28,907 nucleotides of DNA from a virus. The position numbers were made by a program, and so were the translations under genes. The stretch covers positions 1 through 28,907 of IMG/VR virus record IMGVR_UViG_3300030109_000414. One strand, written 5' to 3'. Each line of letters opens with the position of its first letter. The first letter of the stretch is position 1. The notes beneath the pieces are model-generated. The model made no database searches. It saw only the letters and a program-made list of their open reading frames with translations, and was not told where the DNA came from. This document shows positions 14,412 to 21,509 of the stretch, piece by piece.

Positions 14412-14577
14412 TATGTCCATATGTCCATTTCCTTTAAAAGAGGAATATATATAGTATGCACTTTCCTATTTTTATTCCTTGTATATCCTTTAAAATTTTG
14501 TAGTATATACATTTTCAATATAATTAATCACTTATAAAACAAAAAACTCTGATTTTGTAGTGGAATCCTTGTATATA
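14394..14577. repeat. cluster of short direct repeats before the packaging genes
   Basis: ATGTCC occurs at 14394, 14400, 14413 and 14421. TCCTTTAAAA occurs at 14430 and 14486; TCCTTGTATAT at 14476 and 14566; ATTTTGTAGT at 14495 and 14552. The 14476-14504 copies are fused end to end. An inverted pair AGGAATA/TATTCCT lies at 14441-14447 and 14473-14479. The rest of the non-coding gap (14412-14678) holds two small hairpins, GAGGC/GCCTC (14580-14597) and GTTGT/GCAAC (14659-14672), and a possible 28-codon ORF at 14624. Candidate roles: activator or terminase (pac/cos) binding sites, or late promoter region. Confidence 0.6.
14498..14524 (+). promoter_or_regulatory. possible late promoter
   Basis: TATAAT at 14519-14524 with TTGTAG 15 bp upstream at 14498-14503. 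The -10 is perfect but spacing is short and the -35 weak, so it may need an activator; it lies in the repeat cluster ahead of the terminase-head genes. Such TATAAT words also arise by chance in AT-rich DNA. Confidence 0.3.
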
Positions 14578-14678
14578 TAGAGGCGTGTTCAAGCCTCACT
14601 CGCATAGAAAAGACTGATAAAGGATGGAATTTAAGGGCGATAGACAGGAATTGAACTTGTTGTCCGGGCAACTAAATT

Positions 14679-14852
14679 ATGAAAACAGAAGGTACTACAT
14701 TAAATGTTGAACTTGTTGGCATTAAGAATCTCAAGACTACCCATAACTGGAGACTTGAGTTTGATGTTTATGAGATTGACTCTGAAAAAGTTAAAGAGTT
14801 ACTTGATAAATTGAACAAGGCTCTTGTAATGGCATTAGTAGACTATGAGTAA
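14679..14852 (+). CDS. small hypothetical protein ahead of small terminase
   Basis: 57 aa from ATG 14679 to TAA 14850-14852, overlapping the small terminase start by 8 nt. Sequence starts MKTEGTTLNVELVGIKNLKT and continues with an alternating strand LEFDVYEID and a helix SEKVKELLDKLNKALVMALV. A strong RBS is lacking; the nearby GTTGT/GCAAC hairpin is just upstream. The strand-strand-helix pattern is that of small phage accessory proteins. Function unknown. Confidence 0.55.
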   Translation: MKTEGTTLNVELVGIKNLKTTHNWRLEFDVYEIDSEKVKELLDKLNKALVMALVDYE

Positions 14853-15168
14853 ACAGAAGGAAAACAGAAGGTTGAATGGTCAGTTTAAAAAAGGTCATAA
14901 ACCAGCTACTATGTGGAAGAAAGGACAATCTGGAAACCCAAATGGAAGGCGTGGAGCGTTAGCCGATATCATTAATAGAGTTTGGGATGAAGAGGATGAG
15001 TCAGGTTTAACTAAAAAAGAAAAGATGGTCCGAAGAGTTTTAAGTATGGCAATGAATGGTTCAATGAGTGCAGTAACTTATTTAAGTGATAGAAGTGAAG
15101 GTAAAGCCAAAGAGACTAGGGAGATATCACATAAAACAGAACCTATTAAAATTTTAAGCATTGATTAA
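14845..15168 (+). CDS. terminase small subunit (DUF5681-like)
   Basis: 107 aa. The N-terminus is basic and contains GQFKKGHKPATMWKKGQSGN then PNGRRG, the glycine/arginine-rich signature of DUF5681 proteins, followed by helices and the segment TYLSDRSEGKAKETRE. DUF5681 proteins are commonly found in the small terminase position. It would recognise the packaging start site and regulate the large subunit. The large subunit gene lies 420 bp downstream, with two small basic genes in between. The small size fits a compact DNA-binding terminase subunit. Confidence 0.68.
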   Translation: MSKQKENRRLNGQFKKGHKPATMWKKGQSGNPNGRRGALADIINRVWDEEDESGLTKKEKMVRRVLSMAMNGSMSAVTYLSDRSEGKAKETREISHKTEPIKILSID

Positions 15169-15422
15169 TGGCAAAGGTTACAACAGCAACTAGGAAAAGA
15201 TTGACAGCACTAGCAAAGAAAAATAAACTATTACCATCATCATTAATAAAAGTATATCGCAGAGGTTTGGGAGCGGCTGTTGGTTCAGGAACAAGACCGG
15301 GACAAACTCCATCGAGTTGGGCAAGTGCTAGAGTAAATTCTTTTATTAAGATTGCTAAAGGTAGGAAAGCAATTAAACATGACCCTGACCTTGCTAGAGT
15401 AGAAAGAAAAAGAAGAAGATGA
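15168..15422 (+). CDS. small basic protein of unknown function
   Basis: 84 aa, TAATG overlap with the preceding gene. Strongly basic, starting MAKVTTATRKRLTALAKKNK, with YRRGLGAAVGSGTRPGQTPS and SSWASARVNSFIKIAKGRKA. The pattern RRGLGA, then RPG, W-A-x-ARV-x-SF, with a Lys-rich end, is one I associate with small proteins of uncultured marine phages and giant viruses encoded near terminase or structural genes. It may bind nucleic acid. No assigned function. Confidence 0.62.
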   Translation: MAKVTTATRKRLTALAKKNKLLPSSLIKVYRRGLGAAVGSGTRPGQTPSSWASARVNSFIKIAKGRKAIKHDPDLARVERKRRR

Positions 15423-15595
15423 AGATTCGTAAAGTTGCAAAAGATAAAACATTTAAAAGTGTACCAAAGAAATACCTCTCTGGAACTAAAGGGAGCAAAC
15501 GTTCACAACGAGGTAGTGACTTGGCTAGGATGCAACGATTATATAAAGCTGGTAAGAAAGTTCCCAAAAGTTTGATGAAAAGAGTATTTGGTTAA
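15419..15595 (+). CDS. small basic protein of unknown function
   Basis: 58 aa from ATG 15419 (ATGA overlap) to TAA 15593-15595, overlapping the large terminase TTG start by 8 nt. About a third of residues are Lys or Arg. The segments SVPKKYLSGTKGSKRSQRGS and LYKAGKKVPKSLMKRVFG are reminiscent of the short KKY..S...K..Q...YK.GK type found beside similar genes in marine phages. Probably nucleic-acid binding; function unknown. Confidence 0.62.
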   Translation: MKIRKVAKDKTFKSVPKKYLSGTKGSKRSQRGSDLARMQRLYKAGKKVPKSLMKRVFG

Positions 15596-16787
15596 TTGGA
15601 AAATAGATTCAAAGCGAAGAGAGATTATCGAGCATCAAGCAATTCGGAAAGTGCTAGTAGCTGGAAGAAGGTTTGGCAAATCTCATCTATCTTTGATATG
15701 GTTACTATCAAAAGAAATCAAGTCAGGCGAGAGGAGATGGATAATAACTCCTACCTATCGACAAGGAAAAGCAACTACATGGAAATTAATGCGACAGCTA
15801 TTCAGAGAATATGATTGCCAGATTAATGAATCAGAACTTACAATTAAACTTCCAAATGAATCAGAGATTGCAATTCGTGGAGCAGAGCAAGAGAATAACC
15901 TTCGAGGTGCTGGGTTAGATATGGTGGTAATGGAAGAGTATAGTTATATCAAGCCTCACGTTTGGGATGAAATCATCTATCCTATGTTAACAACAACAAA
16001 TGGAGAGGCTTTCTTTATTGGAACACCTAATGGATATGACCATTTGTATGATGCTTATTTAAGAGGACAAGGCAAGGATAAAGAGTGGAAGAGTTGGCAA
16101 TATACTACAGTTGATGGTGGCTACGTTCCAAAAGAAGAGATAGAAAAAGCAAAAAACATGATGGATGAAAGAGCATTTAAAACAGAGTTTCTAGCATCCT
16201 TTGAAACAACTGGTAATCGAGCCGCTTATAATTTCGATAGGTCTATTCATGTTAAAAAAGCAAAAGAATTATCTGACAATCTATTTTGGGGAATGGATTT
16301 CAATATACTTGGTTCAGCTTGTCTTGGAACAGAGTATTCTAATGGTGTTGTTCATTGGTTTGATGAAATTAGAATCCCTAATTCAAATACTGAATTGATG
16401 GCTTTAGCAATGAAGAAGATTGCACCTCATATCCCTGTATATCCAGATGCTACTGGTTCAGCTAGGTCTACAACAAGTAATCGTTCGGACCATATGATAT
16501 TAAAAGACCATGGCTTTCAGGTTATATCAAAGAGGGCAAATCCTCCAGTAATTGATAGATTAAATGCTTTAAATAGAATATTGAGGGATGCTAATGGAAA
16601 AGTTAGGATGACAATAGACCCTAAATGTGTAAACTTAATAAAAGACTTGGAGCAAACTCAAAGAACTAATGATGGCAGAATCGACAAAAGAGATGAATCA
16701 CTATCTCACTTTTTAGATGCTTGTTCATATTATATTGCACATAAACATTCTTTGATAAACAGAACTCCAATAAGTGTAGAGTGGTAA
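15588..16787 (+). CDS. terL: terminase large subunit
   Basis: 399 aa, TTG start at 15588 overlapping the upstream stop; no upstream alternative in frame. ATPase domain: Walker A AGRRFGKS (25-32), Walker B with acidic pair DMVVMEEYSY (111-120), coupling motif FIGTPNG (143-149). Nuclease domain of RNase H fold: D237 in FWGMDFNIL, E260, D287 in YPDATG and D377 in HFLDACSYY. It cuts concatemers and drives DNA into procapsids through the portal. Domain order is complete; about 400 aa is at the small end for TerL. Portal gene follows one base later. Confidence 0.92.
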   Translation: MVNWKIDSKRREIIEHQAIRKVLVAGRRFGKSHLSLIWLLSKEIKSGERRWIITPTYRQGKATTWKLMRQLFREYDCQINESELTIKLPNESEIAIRGAEQENNLRGAGLDMVVMEEYSYIKPHVWDEIIYPMLTTTNGEAFFIGTPNGYDHLYDAYLRGQGKDKEWKSWQYTTVDGGYVPKEEIEKAKNMMDERAFKTEFLASFETTGNRAAYNFDRSIHVKKAKELSDNLFWGMDFNILGSACLGTEYSNGVVHWFDEIRIPNSNTELMALAMKKIAPHIPVYPDATGSARSTTSNRSDHMILKDHGFQVISKRANPPVIDRLNALNRILRDANGKVRMTIDPKCVNLIKDLEQTQRTNDGRIDKRDESLSHFLDACSYYIAHKHSLINRTPISVEW

Positions 16788-16788
16788 T

Positions 16789-18129
16789 ATGGAATTTCAT
16801 GATAAAATAACTATCCCAAATTTAGGTAAGATGGCAGTAATGGATTCAGTTAGGAATGCTGAAGATATGGTTCTCAAAGATGAGTATGCTAAAAAGCAAA
16901 CTGCTTTAGATTTCTATTATAACAGGAATATAGATTCACATATTGAACCATACTTTCCCGGTCATACATTGTCACAGATTCCTACAACATTTTTAAGGAT
17001 ATTACCTAGATTTGCAAAAGCAAGAATGATGCTATATAAAGCACCTCCGAAAAGATTGATTGGTGGTGAGATGGCAGATGAGTATATGGAGTACACTTAC
17101 CATCTTGATTCTGTTTTAAGGACTGCATCAGAACTAGCATGGACTCTAGGTATGATTCATGTTCGCTCTAAATGGAATGACAGAAAGAACAGGATTGAGT
17201 ACGATATACTGCCAAATGTAAAAGAATATTATTATGATGGTGAGACATTTCCATTCGGTTATTCATATGAGATAGGTAAGGATTCACAAGGTAACAGACA
17301 ATTCTATTTCTTTTCAGAAGATAGAGATGGTGAACAAGGATTGCATTTTATATTCACATCTGACCATAAGATTAAAGCTGTTGAAGGTAATCCAGACATG
17401 ATAAATATATATGGCATTAATCCTATATCAAGAATAATGTTCCCTTATTCAGCATCGGATGTTGTAAGATGTGCAGTCAATACATCAATAGCATTTACAG
17501 AAGTTATGTTAGCTATAAGGTATCAAACTGGCTCACCAGTTATGACTGGAATTGATACAGAGATACCGAATATAAAATTTGGCATAGACCGACTAATATC
17601 ATTACCTGAAGGTGCGAACTTATCGTATATTGCTCCCCCTTCCAATATACCAGCTATGATACAAGGAATTAAAGAATACCTCACGATTACAGCACAAAAC
17701 CATTCTTTAAGTATCAATTTTTCACAAGGCACTACTCCGCCTTCAGGTATTGCATTGAAGATAATGAATTTAGAGAATGAAGAAGCAAGGGAGGCTGATA
17801 TTCCATTGTTCAAAGAGTTTGAAGAAATGAGATATGAAGTAGACCGCAGATTGATTGAGGTTCATGTTGGAAGAGTGTTTGATGAATCATATGCTGTTGA
17901 TTTTGAAGAAAGCAAAGTTCCACTAGAATGGAATCAAGAGAAAGATAAACTTCAGTTCATGCTTGATAATGGTTTGATGACTAAAAAAGATTTATACAAG
18001 TTCTTTAATTCAGATATAACTGATGAAGAATTAGAGATAAAGTTAGAAGAGATAGAAGAAGAACAGTTGGTTGAAGAAGTAACAGAACAACCTCAATCAC
18101 CATTAGTGGCGGCTTTGCAACGTGGATAA
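16789..18129 (+). CDS. portal protein
   Basis: 446 aa immediately after the large terminase. The N-terminal part contains YKKQ-like charged helices then FPGHTLSQIPTTFLRILPRF; the middle has YGINPISRIMFPYSASDVVR and the stem/crown region contains SQGTTPPSGIALKIMNLENE, the conserved segment of SPP1 gp6-type portals. The C-terminus is acidic. It forms the dodecameric DNA channel at one capsid vertex and docks the terminase. The following minor head gene overlaps its 3' end by 8 nt. Confidence 0.85.
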   Translation: MEFHDKITIPNLGKMAVMDSVRNAEDMVLKDEYAKKQTALDFYYNRNIDSHIEPYFPGHTLSQIPTTFLRILPRFAKARMMLYKAPPKRLIGGEMADEYMEYTYHLDSVLRTASELAWTLGMIHVRSKWNDRKNRIEYDILPNVKEYYYDGETFPFGYSYEIGKDSQGNRQFYFFSEDRDGEQGLHFIFTSDHKIKAVEGNPDMINIYGINPISRIMFPYSASDVVRCAVNTSIAFTEVMLAIRYQTGSPVMTGIDTEIPNIKFGIDRLISLPEGANLSYIAPPSNIPAMIQGIKEYLTITAQNHSLSINFSQGTTPPSGIALKIMNLENEEAREADIPLFKEFEEMRYEVDRRLIEVHVGRVFDESYAVDFEESKVPLEWNQEKDKLQFMLDNGLMTKKDLYKFFNSDITDEELEIKLEEIEEEQLVEEVTEQPQSPLVAALQRG

Positions 18130-18925
18130 AGAAAAAATAGCACAAGAGTTTTCAAATGCTTTGCAGAAAGCACAGGCTCAAATGATTGAAGATTTGATTG
18201 ATTTAAAAGAATCATTATCAAGGGAAGAGTTTATATCTTTGATTTCTACATTAGATGTTGATGAATATATATTTAATGAAATTGGTTTGAGAAAAGAATT
18301 AGATAAATACATATCATCTTATGAAGGTGTATTAAGTGCAATGCAATCAACCGGGCAAGTAACAGAAGAAACATTAAAAGCATTAATTAAATTAGACGAG
18401 AGAACCTTTACAGCACAAATAAGTACAATGGGCGAACAAGTAATTGATGAAGCTGTTAAAGGTGTTATCGGTGGTAAGACTGAAAGAGAGATTGCACAAA
18501 GTATTTTAAATGTTGGATTCAAAGAGCATGAGGCTCGTAGTCTTGCTAATACAGCTTTGAACACGTTTGAAAGAAATGTTACAGCAGAGATGGCTGTTAA
18601 TGACCCTCCAGATGCAACATATGTATATCAAGGACCAATAGATGATAAGACAAGAGATATTTGTTTAGAGATGATGTCTGCTGGAAGTTTAAAAAGAGAT
18701 GAGGTTGATTCTATATTCCCCGGTGCTTTCACAGATGGAGGAGGATTTAATTGCAGACATAGATGGGCAAGAGAAACATCGGTATCTAAAAAACTAACAG
18801 ACCCTAAAGAAGCAAGAAAGTTTAAAGAAGATAAAGTATTTGAAAGAAGAGCAAAGGGATTGCCTCCTAAACCTCAACCATTAACACCTCAACAATTATT
18901 TGAAAGAAATTTACAGAATGGCTAA
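18122..18925 (+). CDS. minor head/head morphogenesis protein (SPP1 gp7/Mu F-like)
   Basis: 267 aa with a GTG start at 18122 overlapping the portal stop. The helical first half is followed by the head morphogenesis domain: ARSLANTALNTFERNVTAEM, then YVYQGPIDDKTRDICLEMMS and the end FTDGGGFNCRHRWARE. The pattern D-x-x-TR-x-x-C, a spacer of about 30 residues, and a Gly-rich loop with NCRHR matches the Phage Mu F family, in which these residues resemble a zinc site. Such proteins are present in few copies on the portal and aid head assembly or early DNA ejection. Confidence 0.8.
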   Translation: MDKEKIAQEFSNALQKAQAQMIEDLIDLKESLSREEFISLISTLDVDEYIFNEIGLRKELDKYISSYEGVLSAMQSTGQVTEETLKALIKLDERTFTAQISTMGEQVIDEAVKGVIGGKTEREIAQSILNVGFKEHEARSLANTALNTFERNVTAEMAVNDPPDATYVYQGPIDDKTRDICLEMMSAGSLKRDEVDSIFPGAFTDGGGFNCRHRWARETSVSKKLTDPKEARKFKEDKVFERRAKGLPPKPQPLTPQQLFERNLQNG

Positions 18926-19382
18926 AGAGTTAAAAGATATCCCAACATTTACAAGACAATTCTGGAAGGGATTAGGCGATGAGGTTGCTGATAGGATTAG
19001 AGTTCATACTACTAAAGGTGGTAAGGATGTTGAGGGAAGAAAATTCAAAGCGTATTCAACTCAATATGCAAATAGAAAAGCAGATGGAAAATTTAGGGGT
19101 CAATCATCATATTCAAAAAGAGTGGATTTACAATTAACTGGTGACATGATGAAAAATTTGCAAACAAGAGGATTTTCAAAAGATAATGTCATAATAGGGT
19201 GGTCGGGTGCTGATGCATCTAAAGTTGAATGGAATGCTGAAATGGGTAGAACTATTACAAGTAATGTTAGACCAGTATCAAAAGGTATAGAAAGATTTAT
19301 TTTAAGTGAAGTTAGTAGGTTTATAAGAAAGAACGCTAAAGAAGCGACAAAGAAACCTATCAACATCAAAATCGGTAAATAA
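18918..19382 (+). CDS. virion morphogenesis protein (Mu gpG-like)
   Basis: 154 aa from ATG 18918; an in-frame TTG at 18900 is possible but lies deeper in the upstream gene and has no RBS. The protein is basic, with KDVEGRKFKAYSTQYANRKA then SKRVDLQLTGDMMKNLQTRG and VEWNAEMGRT, that is a G-R-x-F-x-x-Y motif, a VDLxLTGxM segment and a helix near the end, as in phage virion morphogenesis proteins at this gene position. Likely works in head-tail joining. It precedes the scaffold gene. Confidence 0.65.
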   Translation: MAKELKDIPTFTRQFWKGLGDEVADRIRVHTTKGGKDVEGRKFKAYSTQYANRKADGKFRGQSSYSKRVDLQLTGDMMKNLQTRGFSKDNVIIGWSGADASKVEWNAEMGRTITSNVRPVSKGIERFILSEVSRFIRKNAKEATKKPINIKIGK

Positions 19383-19404
19383 CAAACTCAATCAAGAGGT
19401 AAAA

Positions 19405-19974
19405 ATGGAAAACGAAAGTCAAACTCAAGACGTAAAAGAAGAGCAAACTCAAGAGCAAGAGGTTAAAGAAACTCCCATCAATGATGTACCTTATTCTCGC
19501 TTTAAGGAAGTTATTGATGAAAAAAATACAATGAAGGCTGAATTTGATGCTTTAAAACAACAAGTATTGAAAGAGTCTGAAGATAGAAAGCTAAAAGAGA
19601 TGGAGTCAAAAGGTGAATATGAATCTGCTTTGAATATGGTCAGAGATGACCTGACAAAACAGCAACAAGCAAACACCGAATTGAAATCTCAATTAGAATC
19701 GTATCAACTTGCAGAACAAACCAAGAGAGATACGTTACTAGACCAATTAAGCGATGAAGATAAGGCGATATATGGCTCATTAGATAATAATGCTTTAGAA
19801 AGTCATATAAAGCGATTAAACAAACAATCAGTTCCATCAATAGGTAATGACTCCCCGGCAGAGACACAAGGATACAAAAGTCTAGTGGATGCGGCTAGGG
19901 ATTATCAAAAAGGAAAGATAGATGAAGGAATCTACAACAGAATTAGAACTGCATTCAGGCAGAACCAAGCCTAG
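19405..19974 (+). CDS. capsid scaffolding protein
   Basis: 189 aa with AGAGGT upstream. Low-complexity acidic N-terminus rich in Glu and Gln (ESQTQDVKEEQTQEQEVKET), then long coiled-coil from about residue 30 to 115 (FKEVIDEKNTMKAEFDALKQ; LTKQQQANTELKSQLESYQL) and a helical, more basic C-terminus. Located just before the major capsid protein. This is the standard look of scaffolds that guide procapsid assembly and are then lost or degraded. No protease domain is visible, so scaffold removal would need another enzyme or exit without cleavage. Confidence 0.8.
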   Translation: MENESQTQDVKEEQTQEQEVKETPINDVPYSRFKEVIDEKNTMKAEFDALKQQVLKESEDRKLKEMESKGEYESALNMVRDDLTKQQQANTELKSQLESYQLAEQTKRDTLLDQLSDEDKAIYGSLDNNALESHIKRLNKQSVPSIGNDSPAETQGYKSLVDAARDYQKGKIDEGIYNRIRTAFRQNQA

Positions 19975-20050
19975 AAAGGCTAATAATTGTTCAGATTTTG
20001 TAGACCCTACAGGTGGCAGAGTAACAACTCAAAACACTAGGGAAGGACAA

Positions 20051-20200
20051 ATGAAGTATCAATTAGATGGCAAGGATGTCTCTTTTGAAGATGGATTTAG
20101 TTTATCAGTTGGTAGAGATAAAACACCTTCAAATATTCGTTCCTCTTTTAGTCATATAAGCCAAGAAAGATGGGATAAAATATTTAACAATAGGAGTTAA
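20051..20200 (+). CDS. 49-aa hypothetical protein before the capsid gene
   Basis: ATG 20051 preceded by AGGGAAGG (20039-20046); an in-frame ATG at 19922 lies inside the scaffold gene without an RBS, so the short form is chosen. It starts MKYQLDGKDVSFEDGFSLSV and ends in a helix with ISQERWDKIFNNRS. Ends two bases before the capsid ATG. Small charged protein of unknown function, possibly a head accessory protein. Confidence 0.55.
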   Translation: MKYQLDGKDVSFEDGFSLSVGRDKTPSNIRSSFSHISQERWDKIFNNRS

Positions 20201-20202
20201 TT

Positions 20203-21066
20203 ATGGCGGCTGGAGACAGTTCAAACTTTGCTGGGTCATTGCAAGAGGTTCTATCCGATGCAATGGTTCATTTTTCAAAAGCAAATGTGGCTTTACCTCT
20301 CGTAACAGTTGAGCAAAGAGATAAAGCAGATACAGTAACATTCCCGGTTTATAACTTGGGTTCAAACACAGTAACAAGTGGCGATGTAGGTAGTCATTCA
20401 GAGCATGACACAACTGCAATTACTGCAACACAACTAGATTCTGAAAAGAAAACAGTTACTCTTGATATGTATTCAATTAGAGTACCTATCCATGATGAAG
20501 CTGTACTTTCTAATGCTAACGATATTACAAGTGTAGCTGGGCAATTAGTTGGTAATGCTATAGCGGCAAAAGTAGACTCATTAATCGTAAGTAATTTTGG
20601 AAACTTTAGTGGAACATCAAATGATACCTCAAATGGTATTTCAGTTGATGACTTGTTTTCTGCTCTAGGTGCATTACAAGCCAATGCCGCACCAGCACCA
20701 TATAGCATGGTTCACAATCCTCGTGCAGTTTATGGTACTTATGGTTTATCTAATGACCTTGTTACTTCAAATCAGTTTGGTGGTTCACCAACCTCTCAAT
20801 CTGATATGTTGAAAACTGGGTTCATTGGTACACTTGCTGGTATGGACATCTATACATCACCTGAAGTAAGCATATCATCTAATAATGCTATCGGAGCAGT
20901 TTTCTCAAAGATGGCTATCGGATTTGCTTATGCTGATGAGTTGATGAGATTAGAAGTAGAGAGAGATGCAATTCGTCTAAAGACTGATTATGTCGGTTCT
21001 CTTTTCTGTGGTTCAGTTGAGTTAGCAGATTCTTATGGAATCGAATTAACTCACAAGGTTACTTAA
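20203..21066 (+). CDS. major capsid protein
   Basis: 287 aa, strong RBS AGGAG. Starts MAAGDSSNFAGSLQEVLSDA, and has the HK97-fold features seen in phage capsids of this size: an N-terminal helix, the E-loop strands (TVTFPVYNLGSNTVTSGDVG), a spine-helix-containing middle (SVAGQLVGNAIAAKVDSLIV) and the segment AVFSKMAIGFAYADELMRLE near the end followed by DAIRLKTDYVGSLFCGS. The IAAKVDSLI and YVGSLFC elements are common to marine-type capsid proteins. It follows the scaffold and precedes a strong hairpin. Confidence 0.85.
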   Translation: MAAGDSSNFAGSLQEVLSDAMVHFSKANVALPLVTVEQRDKADTVTFPVYNLGSNTVTSGDVGSHSEHDTTAITATQLDSEKKTVTLDMYSIRVPIHDEAVLSNANDITSVAGQLVGNAIAAKVDSLIVSNFGNFSGTSNDTSNGISVDDLFSALGALQANAAPAPYSMVHNPRAVYGTYGLSNDLVTSNQFGGSPTSQSDMLKTGFIGTLAGMDIYTSPEVSISSNNAIGAVFSKMAIGFAYADELMRLEVERDAIRLKTDYVGSLFCGSVELADSYGIELTHKVT

Positions 21067-21087
21067 TAACCTAATTAAAATGGCTAT

Positions 21088-21106
21088 GGGGAGGGTTATC
21101 CTCCCC
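21088..21106 (+). other. GC-rich hairpin after the major capsid gene
   Basis: GGGGAGG (21088-21094), loop GTTAT, CCTCCCC (21100-21106): seven G-C-rich pairs 22 bp after the capsid stop. No T tract follows, so termination by itself is unlikely; it more likely stabilises or marks the 3' end of capsid mRNA, or slows transcription. Confidence 0.6.
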
Positions 21107-21121
21107 TAGTCAATAAAAGAT

Positions 21122-21469
21122 ATGGCACTAAATAATAATACAATATTAAAAGAGTTTTTTGCAGACATGGCTGGGATAGATGCAACTGGCAAATCATGGA
21201 ATCATTGCGTAAGAGCCGGATTAGAAGAACTTGGATATTCAGGTTCGATTAGTTCGATGTTAAGAGCATGGGCGAATGCTACTGCTGGAACAAGTAATCT
21301 ATCAGTTAATTCAGCTTTAAAATTAGCTTTTGCAACAGCAGTCGGTTCAACACAAGCAAGTTTGTCTGGATTGGTTGGAGATTTTACTGGTGAATCACCA
21401 CAATGGGAGGACCAGCTACAATCATGGAATCAGGAAACTAGAAAATGGAATCTAATAGATAACCCCTAG
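21122..21469 (+). CDS. putative head-associated protein
   Basis: 115 aa. The N-terminus is helical (MALNNNTILKEFFADMAGID), followed by Ser/Ala/Gly-rich sequence and the end DQLQSWNQETRKWNLIDNP. No motif known to me. It lies between the capsid protein and the fibre gene, so it could be a decoration protein or adaptor that fixes the fibre to the capsid. RBS is weak (AAAGA). Confidence 0.5.
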   Translation: MALNNNTILKEFFADMAGIDATGKSWNHCVRAGLEELGYSGSISSMLRAWANATAGTSNLSVNSALKLAFATAVGSTQASLSGLVGDFTGESPQWEDQLQSWNQETRKWNLIDNP

Positions 21470-21509
21470 AAGTAGACTAGGAATAATTAATCATGGAAAG
21501 GATTAAATA

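Noticed and set aside
14580-14672. tRNA-like segments (GTTCAAGCC at 14587; GGAATTGAAC on the other strand)
   Set aside because: T-arm-like words occur on both strands, but neither gives five T-stem pairs, an acceptor stem or an anticodon arm at the right distance.
20051-20200. Longer form starting at 19922
   Set aside because: It would overlap the scaffold gene by 53 nt without an RBS, whereas AGGGAAGG precedes ATG 20051.
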